Source: Verrucomicrobiota bacterium (GTDB lineage: Bacteria > Verrucomicrobiota > Verrucomicrobiia > Limisphaerales > UBA9464). Taken from it: 60,549 nucleotides of DNA. Location of the stretch: positions 1 to 60,549 of the forward strand of contig VHCX01000016.1 in assembly GCA_016871615.1 (NCBI GenBank). Reading direction: 5' to 3'. A program made the position numbers and the translations under genes. Within the stretch, counting starts at the first letter, position 1. Every line of letters starts with the position of its first letter. The notes below the pieces were generated by a model, which saw only the letters and a list, made by a program, of their open reading frames with translations, searched no databases and had not been told where the DNA came from. Below, piece by piece: positions 45,982 through 54,673 of the stretch.

Positions 45982-47193
45982 GTGAAGTCCAACCCGCCTG
46001 GGAAGACAGGCTACTTCGTGCTCGAGGGCACCAACGCCTTCGCCGCCTCCTACTATTTCAACTACCTCATGTTCCTGCTCCAGCGGGAGCACGGGTTCTC
46101 CAACCTCGACAACCTCGCCCTGAGTGCGGTCCACGGATTCCTGTATGTCGGGACGTCCTGGTATGCCGGGCGCTTCGGCCAGCGCCACGGGTACTTCACC
46201 AGCCTGCGCATCGGGTTCGGAGGCATGGGGCTGGGGGTGGCCCTGGGTTGGATGCTCCCCGGGGCATCGGGACAGGTGCTGGCCCTGCTGGTCTGGACCC
46301 TGGCCCTGTGCTTCACGTGGCCCATGCTCGAGGCGCTGGCCTCCGAGCGCGAGCCACGGCACCGGCTGCCCCATCGCGTGGGCCTGTACAACGTCGTCTG
46401 GGCCGCCACGGCCGGCCTGGCCTACTTCGTCGGGGGCACCCTCTTCGAGCACCTCGGCCGGGCCAGCCTGTACTGGCTGCCGCTGGCCATCCACGCCCTG
46501 CAGTGGATCAGCCTCGGTCGGCTCGAGCGGGACCACGCCCGCGGCGCGTCCATCGCCATCGGGGCCCCTGGGCCGACGATCGCCCCCGGCCCGCGACACG
46601 AGCCCGGGCCGACCCGGGACGCCCGGGTCACGCAGGTGTTCCGGAAACTGGCTTGGATGGGCAACCCCTTCGCCTACATGGCCATGAACACCCTCATCGC
46701 CGTCGTGCCCGGGATCGCCGGGCGGGCCGGGCTGGGGATCGAGGAGGCGGGCCGGCTATTGTCGGCCTGGTTCCTCGTCCGGACGCTGACCTTCGCCATC
46801 CTCTGGGGCTGGCATGGCTGGCATTACCGGATCGGCTGGTTCCTGGGATCGTTCCTGCTGCTCATCGGGGGCTTCGTCACCGTCATGACCGCGCGGGAGG
46901 TCTGGATGCTCCTCGTCGCCCAGATCGCCTTCGGCTGGGGCACCGGGCTGATTTACTACTCGTCGCTCTTCTACGCGATGGACGGCAGCGACATCCATGG
47001 CGAGCACGGCGGCATCCATGAGGCCTTCATCGGGCTGGGTATGGGCTCCGGTCCGGCGATCAGCGCACTCGGGCTCTGGCTCTCCGGGACGGCGACGGCC
47101 CCGGCCCTGGTCGTCGGCGCGGCGCTGGTCGGCGGCTGGGCGTGGTGCTGGAGGGTGGCCCGGGGGGCGGGCTCCCCGAAGCGGGCCGTTTGA
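45982..47193 (+). CDS. MFS transporter
   Basis: Inner-membrane permease, 403 residues with about twelve hydrophobic segments. A Pro/Gly-rich central loop (residues 190-210, with IAPGPRHEPGP) separates the two halves; it is encoded by a GC-rich short repeat tract. Start GTG 45982 lies at the edge of the divergent spacer with the C39-like gene. It resembles sugar- or drug-type MFS proteins only in general form, and the substrate is unknown. Confidence 0.8.
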   Translation: MKSNPPGKTGYFVLEGTNAFAASYYFNYLMFLLQREHGFSNLDNLALSAVHGFLYVGTSWYAGRFGQRHGYFTSLRIGFGGMGLGVALGWMLPGASGQVLALLVWTLALCFTWPMLEALASEREPRHRLPHRVGLYNVVWAATAGLAYFVGGTLFEHLGRASLYWLPLAIHALQWISLGRLERDHARGASIAIGAPGPTIAPGPRHEPGPTRDARVTQVFRKLAWMGNPFAYMAMNTLIAVVPGIAGRAGLGIEEAGRLLSAWFLVRTLTFAILWGWHGWHYRIGWFLGSFLLLIGGFVTVMTAREVWMLLVAQIAFGWGTGLIYYSSLFYAMDGSDIHGEHGGIHEAFIGLGMGSGPAISALGLWLSGTATAPALVVGAALVGGWAWCWRVARGAGSPKRAV

Positions 47194-47261
47194 CCCGACC
47201 ACGGAAACGGTCGACTCTTCCTCTCCAAACCGGGAACGCTCCCGGGAATCCCGCCCCACCG

Positions 47262-48026
47262 ATGGTCCCGCCCACCGCATCCCGCCCGCCAGGTCCGGCC
47301 CGACCCGGATCGCACAACGGCTTCACACTCATCGAACTGCTCGTCGTGGTGGCCATCATCGGCATCCTCACCAGCATGCTGCTGCCCTCCCTCGCCGCGG
47401 CCAAGGGTTCGGCGCAGCGCATCGCCTGCCTGAACCACGAGAAGCAGCTCGGCCTGGCCCTCCACCTGTACGCGGGCGACCACGCTGGCCGGTTCCCGCC
47501 CCGGCTGGTCACCAACCGCTGGTGCACCACCCTGCGGCCCTACTACGTGGACCTGAAGATCCTCAAGTGCCCGGTCGACTCCGGGGCCCGCGGCACGACC
47601 AACGTCCCGGGCGCCGGCGACCGCGTCGCGGAGTACGCCCCCCGCACCTACCTGATCAACGGCTTCAACGACTTCTACCGCCGCCGGGTCGGGGCCGGCC
47701 AGATGGGCGAGTTCCGGGCCCAGGGCAACGGCGAGGTGGTCATCGGTGAGAACGACATCCCCGAGCCGTCGCAGACCGTCGCCTTCGGCGAACGCGACTC
47801 GGGCCGGGTGGTCCATTTCCACATGGATTTCGACGCCCTCGACGACCTGAGCGCGCTGCATCAGAACCGTCACGGCACGTCGATCAAGACCGGCCGGGGC
47901 GGCGGGTCGAACTACGCCATGGTTGACGGTCATGTGGAGTTCCTGCGCTACGGCCGCTCCTTCAATCCGATCAACCTCTGGGCGGTCACCGCCGAGGAAC
48001 GCAACGCCGGGGTCTCGCTGCCATGA
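47262..48026 (+). CDS. pilin-like secreted protein (prepilin leader, DGH C-terminus)
   Basis: A 254-residue protein with a type II/IV prepilin leader: HNGFTLIELLVVVAIIGIL gives the G|F cleavage site with E at +5, followed by one hydrophobic helix. The C-terminal SNYAMVDGHVEFLRYG is the signature of the large verrucomicrobial/planctomycete family of such proteins (DUF1559-like). They are thought to be exported by a type II-like secretion or pilus system; individual roles are unknown. ATG 47262 begins a Pro-rich leader ahead of the cleavage site. It overlaps the next gene by four bases (ATGA). Confidence 0.88.
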   Translation: MVPPTASRPPGPARPGSHNGFTLIELLVVVAIIGILTSMLLPSLAAAKGSAQRIACLNHEKQLGLALHLYAGDHAGRFPPRLVTNRWCTTLRPYYVDLKILKCPVDSGARGTTNVPGAGDRVAEYAPRTYLINGFNDFYRRRVGAGQMGEFRAQGNGEVVIGENDIPEPSQTVAFGERDSGRVVHFHMDFDALDDLSALHQNRHGTSIKTGRGGGSNYAMVDGHVEFLRYGRSFNPINLWAVTAEERNAGVSLP

Positions 48027-48547
48027 ATCCAAACCGCCGTGCCTGGACCCTCGGGGGGGTGGCTGCGCTGCTGGCCCTGGCCTACGTGGCGGTCTTCACC
48101 GACTGGACGTCCCCGCAGCCCATCGAGATCGCCTCGCAGATCCGGCCCGTGATCCAGCCTCCCCGGTTCGGGCGTCGGGGTCCGCAGACGCCCGGGAAGG
48201 GGGCGGCCACGCCGACCGACCGTCCGGCGGAGACCGAGCCCGCGTCCGGCGTGGCCCGCGTGACCTTCAGCCTCGACGACCGCTACCGCCTGACGTCCGT
48301 GCGCGTATTCGCCCTCGATGCCCAGGGCGAGCCGGCCCGGAAGGTCTGGGATCTGACCGGGAAGAGCCGCCAGCTCAATTCCCTCATGTACGGCTTGAAC
48401 CCCGCCGGGATGTCGCCGGCCGAGGGCTCCGACGGAAACGCCGCACCGCTCGAGGCCGGCCTCACCTACCAGTTGGAAGTCCGGGCGGGGCGTCGCCTGG
48501 GCACCCACCGCTTCCGCACCGCCGCCGTCCCCCCTCCCGAGAACTGA
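48023..48547 (+). CDS. hypothetical membrane-anchored protein, partner of the pilin-like gene
   Basis: A 174-residue protein with one N-terminal membrane helix (residues 8-26) and a Pro/Gly-rich linker, then a beta-rich domain (VARVTFSLDDRYRLTSVRVF and YQLEVRAGRRLGTHRF). ATG 48023 overlaps the stop codon of the pilin-like gene, so translation is coupled and the two products probably act together, for example in export or assembly. I do not recognise the family. Its stop codon is followed within two bases by the first copy of a small repeat. Confidence 0.75.
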   Translation: MNPNRRAWTLGGVAALLALAYVAVFTDWTSPQPIEIASQIRPVIQPPRFGRRGPQTPGKGAATPTDRPAETEPASGVARVTFSLDDRYRLTSVRVFALDAQGEPARKVWDLTGKSRQLNSLMYGLNPAGMSPAEGSDGNAAPLEAGLTYQLEVRAGRRLGTHRFRTAAVPPPEN

Positions 48548-48640
48548 GCGAGCCTTGGGAGGCGGACCACCTTCTCCCCCAGCGCGCAGCACGATGGCCC
48601 TCCCCTGAAGGAGCCTCCCCAGCGAGCGGAGGCTCCACCC
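48546..48640. repeat. small palindromic repeat, copy 1
   Basis: A 95-bp unit that recurs at 48684-48778 with few changes (offset 138 bp). It contains a perfect 9-bp hairpin, GGAGCCTCC (48610-48618) and GGAGGCTCC (48628-48636), with a nine-base loop. It begins at the stop codon of the preceding gene and could also act as its transcription terminator, although no T tract follows. No coding potential is visible on either strand between 48548 and 48868. Confidence 0.85.
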
Positions 48641-48664
48641 CATCCTTCCAGATCCCTCCCCCAA

Positions 48665-48786
48665 GGCGGAGCGGGTGGAGCCAGAGCGAGCCTTGGGAGG
48701 CGGACCACCTTCTCCCCCCGCGCGCAGCGCGATAGCCCTCCCCTGAAGGAGCCTCCCCAGCGAGCGGAGGCTCCACCCGCTCCGCC
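48665..48786. repeat. small palindromic repeat, copy 2, with 18-bp terminal inverted repeats
   Basis: The second 95-bp unit (48684-48778) lies inside perfect inverted repeats: GGCGGAGCGGGTGGAGCC at 48665-48682 and its complement GGCTCCACCCGCTCCGCC at 48769-48786, so a 122-bp element. Inner hairpin: GGAGCCTCC (48748-48756) and GGAGGCTCC (48766-48774). The right arm can pair either with the inner or with the outer left arm. The size and structure resemble a REPIN or a miniature inverted-repeat element. No transposase is present in the window. Confidence 0.85.
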
Positions 48787-48868
48787 GCCCACCTTCCCCA
48801 CGCTTGTCCTCGAATGCCAACCCGCTAGGATCCGTCCCATTGCCAAGTCACTTCAACGCACTCTCATC

Positions 48869-50287
48869 ATGTCCACTCCCCAGCCCCACTCCCCGCAGCC
48901 CGGCGCCTCCCGGCGCGAATTCCTCAAGCGCACCGCCGCGGCCGGCGGCATCGCCGGCATCCTCGCCAACCAGCCCGCCGCGGCGGCCAACACACTGACC
49001 AAGCTCGCCGCCCCCTACGCCGGCCGGGTCATCGGCGCGAACGACAAGATCGTCGTCGGCTTCATCGGCGTCGGCAACCAGGGCGGCGGTGCCCACGTCG
49101 GCCTCAACCTTGAGCATTACTCGGAGAACAACGTTGGCCTCGCCGCCGTCTGCGACGTCTCCCAGCACCGGGTGGACGACCACGTCGCCAAGATCGCCAA
49201 GAAGACCGGCACCAAGCCCGAGGGCTTCGCCGACTTCCGCCGCCTGCTCGAGCGCAAGGACATCGACGCGATCTACTGCGCCACCGTCGACCACTGGCAC
49301 ACCAGGGTGAGCTGCGAGGCCATGGACTCCGGCAAGCACGTCTACGTCGAGAAGCCGATGACCCGCTACCTCGCCGAGGCCTTCCAGATCCACGACGCCT
49401 GCAAGCGCACCGGCAAGCTGCTGCAGGTCGGCTCGCAGGGCTGCTCCGACCGCAAGTGGCACAAGGCCGCCGAGTGGATCCGCGCCGGCAAGATCGGCCC
49501 CATCGTCATGAGCCAGGGCAGCTACATGCGCAACAACCCGCACGGCGAGTGGAACTACACCATCGCGCCCTGGGCCAAGCCCGACGACATCAACTGGAAG
49601 ATGTGGCTCGGCGAGCAGATCAAGACCGCCAAGGGCTTCGACGCCGACCACTTCTTCCGCTGGCGCAAGTACTACCCCTACTGCTCCGGCCTGCTGGGCG
49701 ACCTCTTCCCGCACAAGCTGCACCCGTACATGCTCGCCACCGGCAATCCGGAGTTCCCCGTCCGCGTCGCGGCCGTCGGCAGCAAGGCCTTCAAGACCGA
49801 CCTCAACCAGTCGGGCCGCAAGCCCGAGCAGGCCACCCAGTACGTGCGTGACGTCGAGGAGATCATCCAACTCATCGCCGAGTTCCCCAGCGGCTACGTC
49901 ATGCACATCACCTCGAGCACCGTCAACGAGGTCGGATCGTCCGAGATGATCCGCGGCCACAAGGCCACCCTCACCATGGGCGGCAACAAGGTGCAGCTGA
50001 ACCCGGAGCGCCCGTTCGCCGAGGACATCGAGCCCGAGACCAGCGAGGCCTTCCCCGGCGAGAGCGTCGCGGCGCACCACAAGAACTTCTACGAGTCCAT
50101 CCGCGCCAACAAGCAGCCCAACGCCGGCATCGACCTGGCCACCAAGGTGCAGACCGTCATCTCGCTGGCCGAGATGTCCGACCGCCTTGGCGTCATGTGC
50201 TACTTCGACGCCAAGACCCGCAAGGTCACCGACAAGTCCGGCCGTGAGATCGCCCCGCTGACCTACGGCTGGGACAAGAACTCCTGA
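48869..50287 (+). CDS. Gfo/Idh/MocA family oxidoreductase, Tat-exported
   Basis: NAD(P)-dependent sugar or inositol oxidoreductase, 472 residues. A Tat signal (ASRREFLKRTAAAGG, residues 13-27) precedes the Rossmann motif GFIGVGNQGGG. The catalytic EKPM motif (VYVEKPMTRYL) and the C-terminal Gfo/Idh/MocA domain (WLGE, FPHKLHPYMLATG) are present. Such periplasmic members are very common in Verrucomicrobiota and Planctomycetes, where they are thought to process sugars from polysaccharides; the substrate is not known. ATG 48869 begins the signal. An intrinsic terminator follows at 50319. Confidence 0.93.
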   Translation: MSTPQPHSPQPGASRREFLKRTAAAGGIAGILANQPAAAANTLTKLAAPYAGRVIGANDKIVVGFIGVGNQGGGAHVGLNLEHYSENNVGLAAVCDVSQHRVDDHVAKIAKKTGTKPEGFADFRRLLERKDIDAIYCATVDHWHTRVSCEAMDSGKHVYVEKPMTRYLAEAFQIHDACKRTGKLLQVGSQGCSDRKWHKAAEWIRAGKIGPIVMSQGSYMRNNPHGEWNYTIAPWAKPDDINWKMWLGEQIKTAKGFDADHFFRWRKYYPYCSGLLGDLFPHKLHPYMLATGNPEFPVRVAAVGSKAFKTDLNQSGRKPEQATQYVRDVEEIIQLIAEFPSGYVMHITSSTVNEVGSSEMIRGHKATLTMGGNKVQLNPERPFAEDIEPETSEAFPGESVAAHHKNFYESIRANKQPNAGIDLATKVQTVISLAEMSDRLGVMCYFDAKTRKVTDKSGREIAPLTYGWDKNS

Positions 50288-50318
50288 GCCGCTCTCCGGA
50301 CCGGTTTCGATCCTCCAT

Positions 50319-50363
50319 CACGGCGGTCTCCAGCCCCTCGGGCCGGGACCGCCGTGTTTCTTT
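50319..50363 (+). terminator. intrinsic terminator after the oxidoreductase
   Basis: CACGGCGGT (50319-50327) pairs perfectly with ACCGCCGTG (50348-50356) across a 20-base loop and is followed by TTTCTTT. It starts 32 bases after the stop codon, on the plus strand. Confidence 0.75.
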
Positions 50364-50412
50364 CCAGAAACCCCCACCGCCCGCGGAATGGGATCAGTCA
50401 AAGGTACAAGGA

Positions 50413-50522
50413 GCGGGATCAACCTGCAGCGAGCACCAGAAGCGGACTCCCTCTCCCCCCAAACGCGCAGCCCGACGGTTGAGCCTTCCCGAGCTTCTCT
50501 GCGAGCGGAGGGTTGATCCCGC
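50413..50522. repeat. degenerate third copy of the small palindromic repeat
   Basis: A 110-bp element with terminal inverted repeats GCGGGATCAACC (50413-50424) and GGTTGATCCCGC (50511-50522). Internal stretches match copies 1 and 2 in order: AGCGAGC, GCGGAC, TCTCCCCCC, CGCGCAGC and GCGAGCGGAG. The outer arms differ in sequence from copy 2 but stay complementary. The inner hairpin of copies 1 and 2 is not kept. It lies between the terminator of the oxidoreductase gene and the NagB-like gene. Confidence 0.7.
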
Positions 50523-50576
50523 GGAGCGACACGGTTGAAGTTGCCCCGAAAGCCTCGACCGGCTTGGCTTGCAGGC

Positions 50577-51527
50577 ATGAGTTCCCGCTCCGCCTCCCAC
50601 CGCCCGATGTCCTGCGTCGCCTCGGACTGGTGGGACTACACCACCCTCGACCCGGAACTGGTCGCCGACGCCGCCGCGCTCACACCGAAGGCGATGCAGC
50701 GCCTCTCGCGCCCCGGCTTCAAGGTCACCTTCCACGACACCCTCGAAGGGTTCTACCTCGCCGAAGCCCTCGAATACGTGCAGGCGTGGAAGCGAAGCAC
50801 CGACGACAACCCGGTCGGCATCTGCGGCCCCATCGGCCCCACCGAGCAGCTCCCGCTGGTCGCCCGCATCGTCAACGCCCTCGGCCTCGACATCCGCTCC
50901 GGCCACTTCTGGGGCATGGACGAATGGGTCATCGATGGCAAAGAAGCTCCCGCCAGTCACCCCCTATCCTTCGAGAAGGCCGACCGGGACCTGTGCTTCA
51001 ACCGCATCGCCCGCAAGCAGGTCATGCCCGACGCCCACCTGCATTTCCCCAAGGCCGACACCCGGGCCTACCGTGCCTCCTGGGGTGCCGGCGTCCGCTG
51101 CGCCGTCATGCAGGGAGGCCAGGGCGACGTGAAACATTGGGCCTTCAACGACCCCGTCCGCCGCGCCGGAAAATACCGCAACACACCGCCCACCCCGGAT
51201 GAGTATCTGAAGCTGGGCACCCGCGTCGTCGACCTGCACCCGCTGACCATCGCCCAGAACGCCCGGACCAGCGGTGGCGGCAACGTGTCGCTCGTGCCGA
51301 CCCAGGCCATCACCGTGGGCCCGGTCGAAACCTGGAAAGCCGAGGCCGTCTCCATTTGGCATGCCGGCCAGCATGACAACCCCTTCGGCCAGCGCCTCAC
51401 CTGCCTCATGATCGCCAAGGGCATCGTCGACACCGCCGTGCCCATGTCCCTCCTGGCCTTGCACCCCAACGTCCGCTTCAACTACTTCCGCGGGGGCATC
51501 GGCCGCTGCGCGGTGGAGATGCACTGA
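50577..51527 (+). CDS. NagB-like sugar-phosphate isomerase/deaminase
   Basis: A 316-residue cytoplasmic enzyme of the glucosamine-6-phosphate deaminase/6-phosphogluconolactonase fold. It shows [12 protein letters not shown] (phosphate loop), HFWGMDEWV (family FNMDEY) and [14 protein letters not shown] (family GGVGNDGHIAFNEP). The motifs are conserved in position but altered, so this is a divergent branch and the substrate may not be glucosamine-6-phosphate. ATG 50577 is chosen; an in-frame ATG at codon 12 is possible. Upstream lies the Gfo/Idh/MocA gene, so a shared amino-sugar route is conceivable. Confidence 0.8.
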   Translation: MSSRSASHRPMSCVASDWWDYTTLDPELVADAAALTPKAMQRLSRPGFKVTFHDTLEGFYLAEALEYVQAWKRSTDDNPVGICGPIGPTEQLPLVARIVNALGLDIRSGHFWGMDEWVIDGKEAPASHPLSFEKADRDLCFNRIARKQVMPDAHLHFPKADTRAYRASWGAGVRCAVMQGGQGDVKHWAFNDPVRRAGKYRNTPPTPDEYLKLGTRVVDLHPLTIAQNARTSGGGNVSLVPTQAITVGPVETWKAEAVSIWHAGQHDNPFGQRLTCLMIAKGIVDTAVPMSLLALHPNVRFNYFRGGIGRCAVEMH

Positions 51528-51612
51528 ATCCGGCCATCCCGGCCGCAAGGCACCCCAACGTTCACCGCCCTCCCGAGGGACCGCACTGCCGCGGCACTTC
51601 ACCCCAGAAACG

Positions 51613-51646
51613 ACCGAGGATGGTGGGCAACCCCACCCGCCTCGGT
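51613..51646. terminator. hairpin between the convergent NagB-like and hpnJ genes
   Basis: ACCGAGG (51613-51619) pairs with CCTCGGT (51640-51646), and inside it GGTGGG (51622-51627) pairs with CCCACC (51632-51637). This is a two-part stem between two convergent stop codons. There is no T tract, so the call rests on structure and position. Confidence 0.45.
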
Positions 51647-51674
51647 GCGCGGATCCGGCTCCGAAACGGTCGGG

Positions 51675-53126
51675 TCAGTGACCCGCCAAGCCTTGGGCCG
51701 CGGCCAGATCGACCTTGCGCTGGTTCAGGCTGCGGAAGAACTCGTAGCCCTCGCGGCAACGCCGCACGAGAACGCTCTTGTCCTCCAGCATGGTCTTGAT
51801 GATCCGCAGGATCGGACCCGGGCGCAGGTAGTACTGGCGGTAGAAGCGGTCCACCGACTCGAAGATCTCGTCCTTGGACAGGCCCGGATACTCCAGCGTG
51901 GACTGCTGGAACCCGTCGCCGTGGACGATGTCGGTCTTGTCCTTCTTGGAGAACCACCCGTTCTGGCGGGCCATCTCGTAGAGCTCGGTGCCCGGATACG
52001 GCGCGGCCAGCGAGACCTGCATGGAGAACACGTCGAGATCCTGCGCGAAGCGCATGGTCTGCTCGATGGTCTCGGGCGTCTCGACCGGCAGGCCCAGGAT
52101 GAAGGTGCCGTGGATCGCCACGCCCGCCCGATGGCAGGCCTTGGTGAAGCGGCGCATCTCGTCGGTGGTCACGCCCTTCTTGATGCGCTTGAGGATGTCG
52201 TCGTTGCCCGACTCGTAGCCGACGAGGAAGAGCCGCAGGCCGCAGTCCTTGAAGAAGCGGATGGTGTCCTCGTCGAGGTTGGCCCGGCTGTTGCAGCTCC
52301 AGGTGAGCCCCAGCGGCGCGAGCTTCTTGGCGATCTCGCGGGCCCGCGGCAGGTTGGCCGTGAAGGTGTCGTCGTCGAAGAAGAACTCCCGGACCTGCGG
52401 GAAGAGCTGCTTCATGTAGGCCATCTCCGCGGCCACGTTCTCGGCTGAACGCACCCGGTACTTGTGCCCGCCGATGGTCTGGGGCCACAGACAGAAGGTG
52501 CACTGGGCCGGACAACCGCGACCCGTGTACATCGAGATGTACGGGTGCATGAGGTAGCCGATGAAGTATTTCTCGATCTCCAGGTCGCGCTTGTAGACGT
52601 CGGCCACCCAGGGCAGCGCGTCCATGTTGTGGATCAGCTCGCGCTCCGGGTTGTGGATGATCTTGCCCTCCTTGCGGAAGCTCAGGCCGGAGATGGTCTC
52701 AAGGGCCCGGTCCTCGCAGACCTCTTTGCAGGTGAAGTCGAACTCCTTGCGGCCGACCCAGTCGATCGCCGGGGACGCCTTGAGCGTCTCGGTCGGCAGC
52801 ACCGCCGTGTGGGCGCCCACAAAGCCGATCTTGGTTTCGGGATTCTGCGCCTTGATGGCCTCGGCCACCTTGCAGTCGTTCTTCAGCGACGGCGTGGAGG
52901 TGTTGATGATGACATGCCCATGGTCCTTGGCGATGCGCAGCGTCTCCTCCATGCCGATGTCATGGGGCGGACAGTCGAGCAGGCGCGAATCGGGTACCAG
53001 GGCGGCCGGCTGGGCCAGCCAGGTCGGGTACCAGAAGGAAGTGACCTCGCGGCGGGCCTGGTAGCGGGCGCCGGCGCCCCCGTCGAAACCGTCGAAGGAG
53101 GGGGGTGAGAGAAACAGGGCGGACAT
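51675..53126 (-). CDS. hpnJ: hopanoid biosynthesis radical SAM protein HpnJ
   Basis: Cobalamin-dependent-type radical SAM enzyme that acts on the side chain of bacteriohopanetetrol; in Burkholderia it is needed for the cyclitol ether head group. The 483-residue product has the HpnJ N-terminus (FLSPPSFDGFDGGAGARYQ), a B12-binding-like first domain and the cluster motif C205-x3-C209-x2-C212 in TGRGCPAQCTFC, followed by FFDDDTFTANLPRA. ATG 53126 is the family start. It follows hpnH by 76 bases on the same strand. The partner enzymes hpnG, hpnI and hpnK and the squalene-hopene cyclase are not in the window. Confidence 0.92.
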   Translation of the reverse strand: MSALFLSPPSFDGFDGGAGARYQARREVTSFWYPTWLAQPAALVPDSRLLDCPPHDIGMEETLRIAKDHGHVIINTSTPSLKNDCKVAEAIKAQNPETKIGFVGAHTAVLPTETLKASPAIDWVGRKEFDFTCKEVCEDRALETISGLSFRKEGKIIHNPERELIHNMDALPWVADVYKRDLEIEKYFIGYLMHPYISMYTGRGCPAQCTFCLWPQTIGGHKYRVRSAENVAAEMAYMKQLFPQVREFFFDDDTFTANLPRAREIAKKLAPLGLTWSCNSRANLDEDTIRFFKDCGLRLFLVGYESGNDDILKRIKKGVTTDEMRRFTKACHRAGVAIHGTFILGLPVETPETIEQTMRFAQDLDVFSMQVSLAAPYPGTELYEMARQNGWFSKKDKTDIVHGDGFQQSTLEYPGLSKDEIFESVDRFYRQYYLRPGPILRIIKTMLEDKSVLVRRCREGYEFFRSLNQRKVDLAAAQGLAGH

Positions 53127-53202
53127 GGAAAGGAAGATGGGGGCGGCGCTCGGGCGGGGCGGAGTGGTGCCAGTGCTTGGGTTTGGCCTGCCTGAAGCCG
53201 GC

Positions 53203-54663
53203 CTACTCGGAGTTCACCTCGACCTTCTTGGCCGCGGCGATCTTGGCCTTGAGGTCGGCGAGTTGGTCGCCAGCGGCACCCGAGGCACCGCTCGAGCACC
53301 CGCCGGAGCCGCCGGTTTCCCCGTGCGACGGATCGTGCGGCAGGTCGTTGCCGCCCCGGGCGAAGGCCGACTTCACGCCGGCGAACTCGCGATTCACCGC
53401 CTCCTTGGCCTCGGCCAGGTGGCCCTTGCCGATGGAGGCGCCGTTGAAGGCCGCCTGGGTGAGCTGCGGACTGGACGGATAGGGGGCCGGCCGGGAACCG
53501 AAGTTGTATTTGAAATTGATCCAGGAGTCGCGCGGGCTGCTGCTCAGGGCACCCGAGGGCTCGAAGCCGGAGTGCATCATGCAGTTCTCGCAGCGGGCAT
53601 CCCGGCCGCAACCGCGCTCGTCCACGCCGAAGCGCTCCCACTTCACCTCGGAGAGCATCTGCGCGTAGGTGGGGTAGTGCCCCTCGGTCATGACGTAGCA
53701 GGGAGCCTTCCAGCCACGGATGTTGTAGGTCGGCACGGCCCAGGCGCTGCAGGCCAGCTCGCGCTTGCCGGCCAGGAACTCCAGGTACCCCGGGGTCCCG
53801 AAGATGGTGAACATCCGGCCCCAACGCTCGATGTCCCCGAACTTCTGGCGGGTCATCGCCCGGGTCAGGAAGAACTGCGCCGGATCCTTGCCCAGGCGCT
53901 TGACCATGTCCTTCTTGGCGGCGTCGTAGTCGTAGCCCGGCGAAATCGTGTGGCCGTCCACGCCCAGCGAGCTGAGGAACTTGAACATCTCCTCCAGCTC
54001 GGCGGTCTCGGTCTCCTTGTAGACGGTGGTGTTGGTGGCGACCTGATAGCCGAGGATCTTGGCCATCCGGATGGCGGCCACGCACTCCTTGAAGACGCCC
54101 TCGCGCTCGACGATGAGGTCGTGGGTGTATTCCAGCCCGTCGACGTGGACGTTCCAATAGTGCCACGGGCTGGGGCGGATCACGACCTTGGACTTGGCGG
54201 CCGCATCGGCCTTGCGGATGGCCTCTGCCTCCTGCTCGGTCACCAGCTTCTCGGAAAGCAGCTGCGCCAACTGCGGCTCGAAGGCCGGCGTGTAGGCGCT
54301 GGCCAGGTACTCGCGCATCTTCTTGCGCATGAAGACGCCGTTGGTGCAGATGTACACTAGGCGACCCTGCCCGTGCAGGCCGGCCACCAGTTCCTCGATC
54401 TTGGGGTAGATCAGGGGCTCGCCGCCGCAGATGGAGATCATGGGCGCGTCACACTCGGCCGCGGCGGCCAGGCACTGCTCCAGGGGCACCATGTCCTTCA
54501 GCGAGGTGGAATACTCGCGGATGCGGCCGCATCCGGTGCAGGTGAGGTTGCAGGTGTGCAGCGGTTCGAGCTGCAGCACCATGGCGAACTTGCCGGAGCC
54601 CTTGAGCTTATGCTTGACGATGTGCCGGGCGATCTTGGCCGTCGGCGCGAGGGGAAAACGCAT
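53203..54663 (-). CDS. hpnH: adenosylhopane synthase HpnH (radical SAM)
   Basis: Radical SAM enzyme that joins the 5'-deoxyadenosyl group to diploptene, the first step of extended hopanoids. The 486-residue product has C38-x3-C42-x2-C45 in HTCNLTCTGCG, then SICGGEPLIYP and VHVDGLEYTHD. It is longer than typical members (about 330-390 residues): there is an insertion of about 50 residues around positions 135-185 and a C-terminal tail with GSGGCSSGASGAAG. A cysteine cluster CGRDARCENCMM lies near residue 380. ATG 54663 is the family start. It lies between a small lipoprotein gene and hpnJ. Confidence 0.92.
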   Translation of the reverse strand: MRFPLAPTAKIARHIVKHKLKGSGKFAMVLQLEPLHTCNLTCTGCGRIREYSTSLKDMVPLEQCLAAAAECDAPMISICGGEPLIYPKIEELVAGLHGQGRLVYICTNGVFMRKKMREYLASAYTPAFEPQLAQLLSEKLVTEQEAEAIRKADAAAKSKVVIRPSPWHYWNVHVDGLEYTHDLIVEREGVFKECVAAIRMAKILGYQVATNTTVYKETETAELEEMFKFLSSLGVDGHTISPGYDYDAAKKDMVKRLGKDPAQFFLTRAMTRQKFGDIERWGRMFTIFGTPGYLEFLAGKRELACSAWAVPTYNIRGWKAPCYVMTEGHYPTYAQMLSEVKWERFGVDERGCGRDARCENCMMHSGFEPSGALSSSPRDSWINFKYNFGSRPAPYPSSPQLTQAAFNGASIGKGHLAEAKEAVNREFAGVKSAFARGGNDLPHDPSHGETGGSGGCSSGASGAAGDQLADLKAKIAAAKKVEVNSE

Positions 54664-54673
54664 GGCAGGGAAA

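Noticed and set aside
48546-50522. A CRISPR array made of the repeats near 48.5 kb
   Set aside because: Only two close copies plus one degenerate copy, units of 95 bp or more, and no regular spacers or cas genes.
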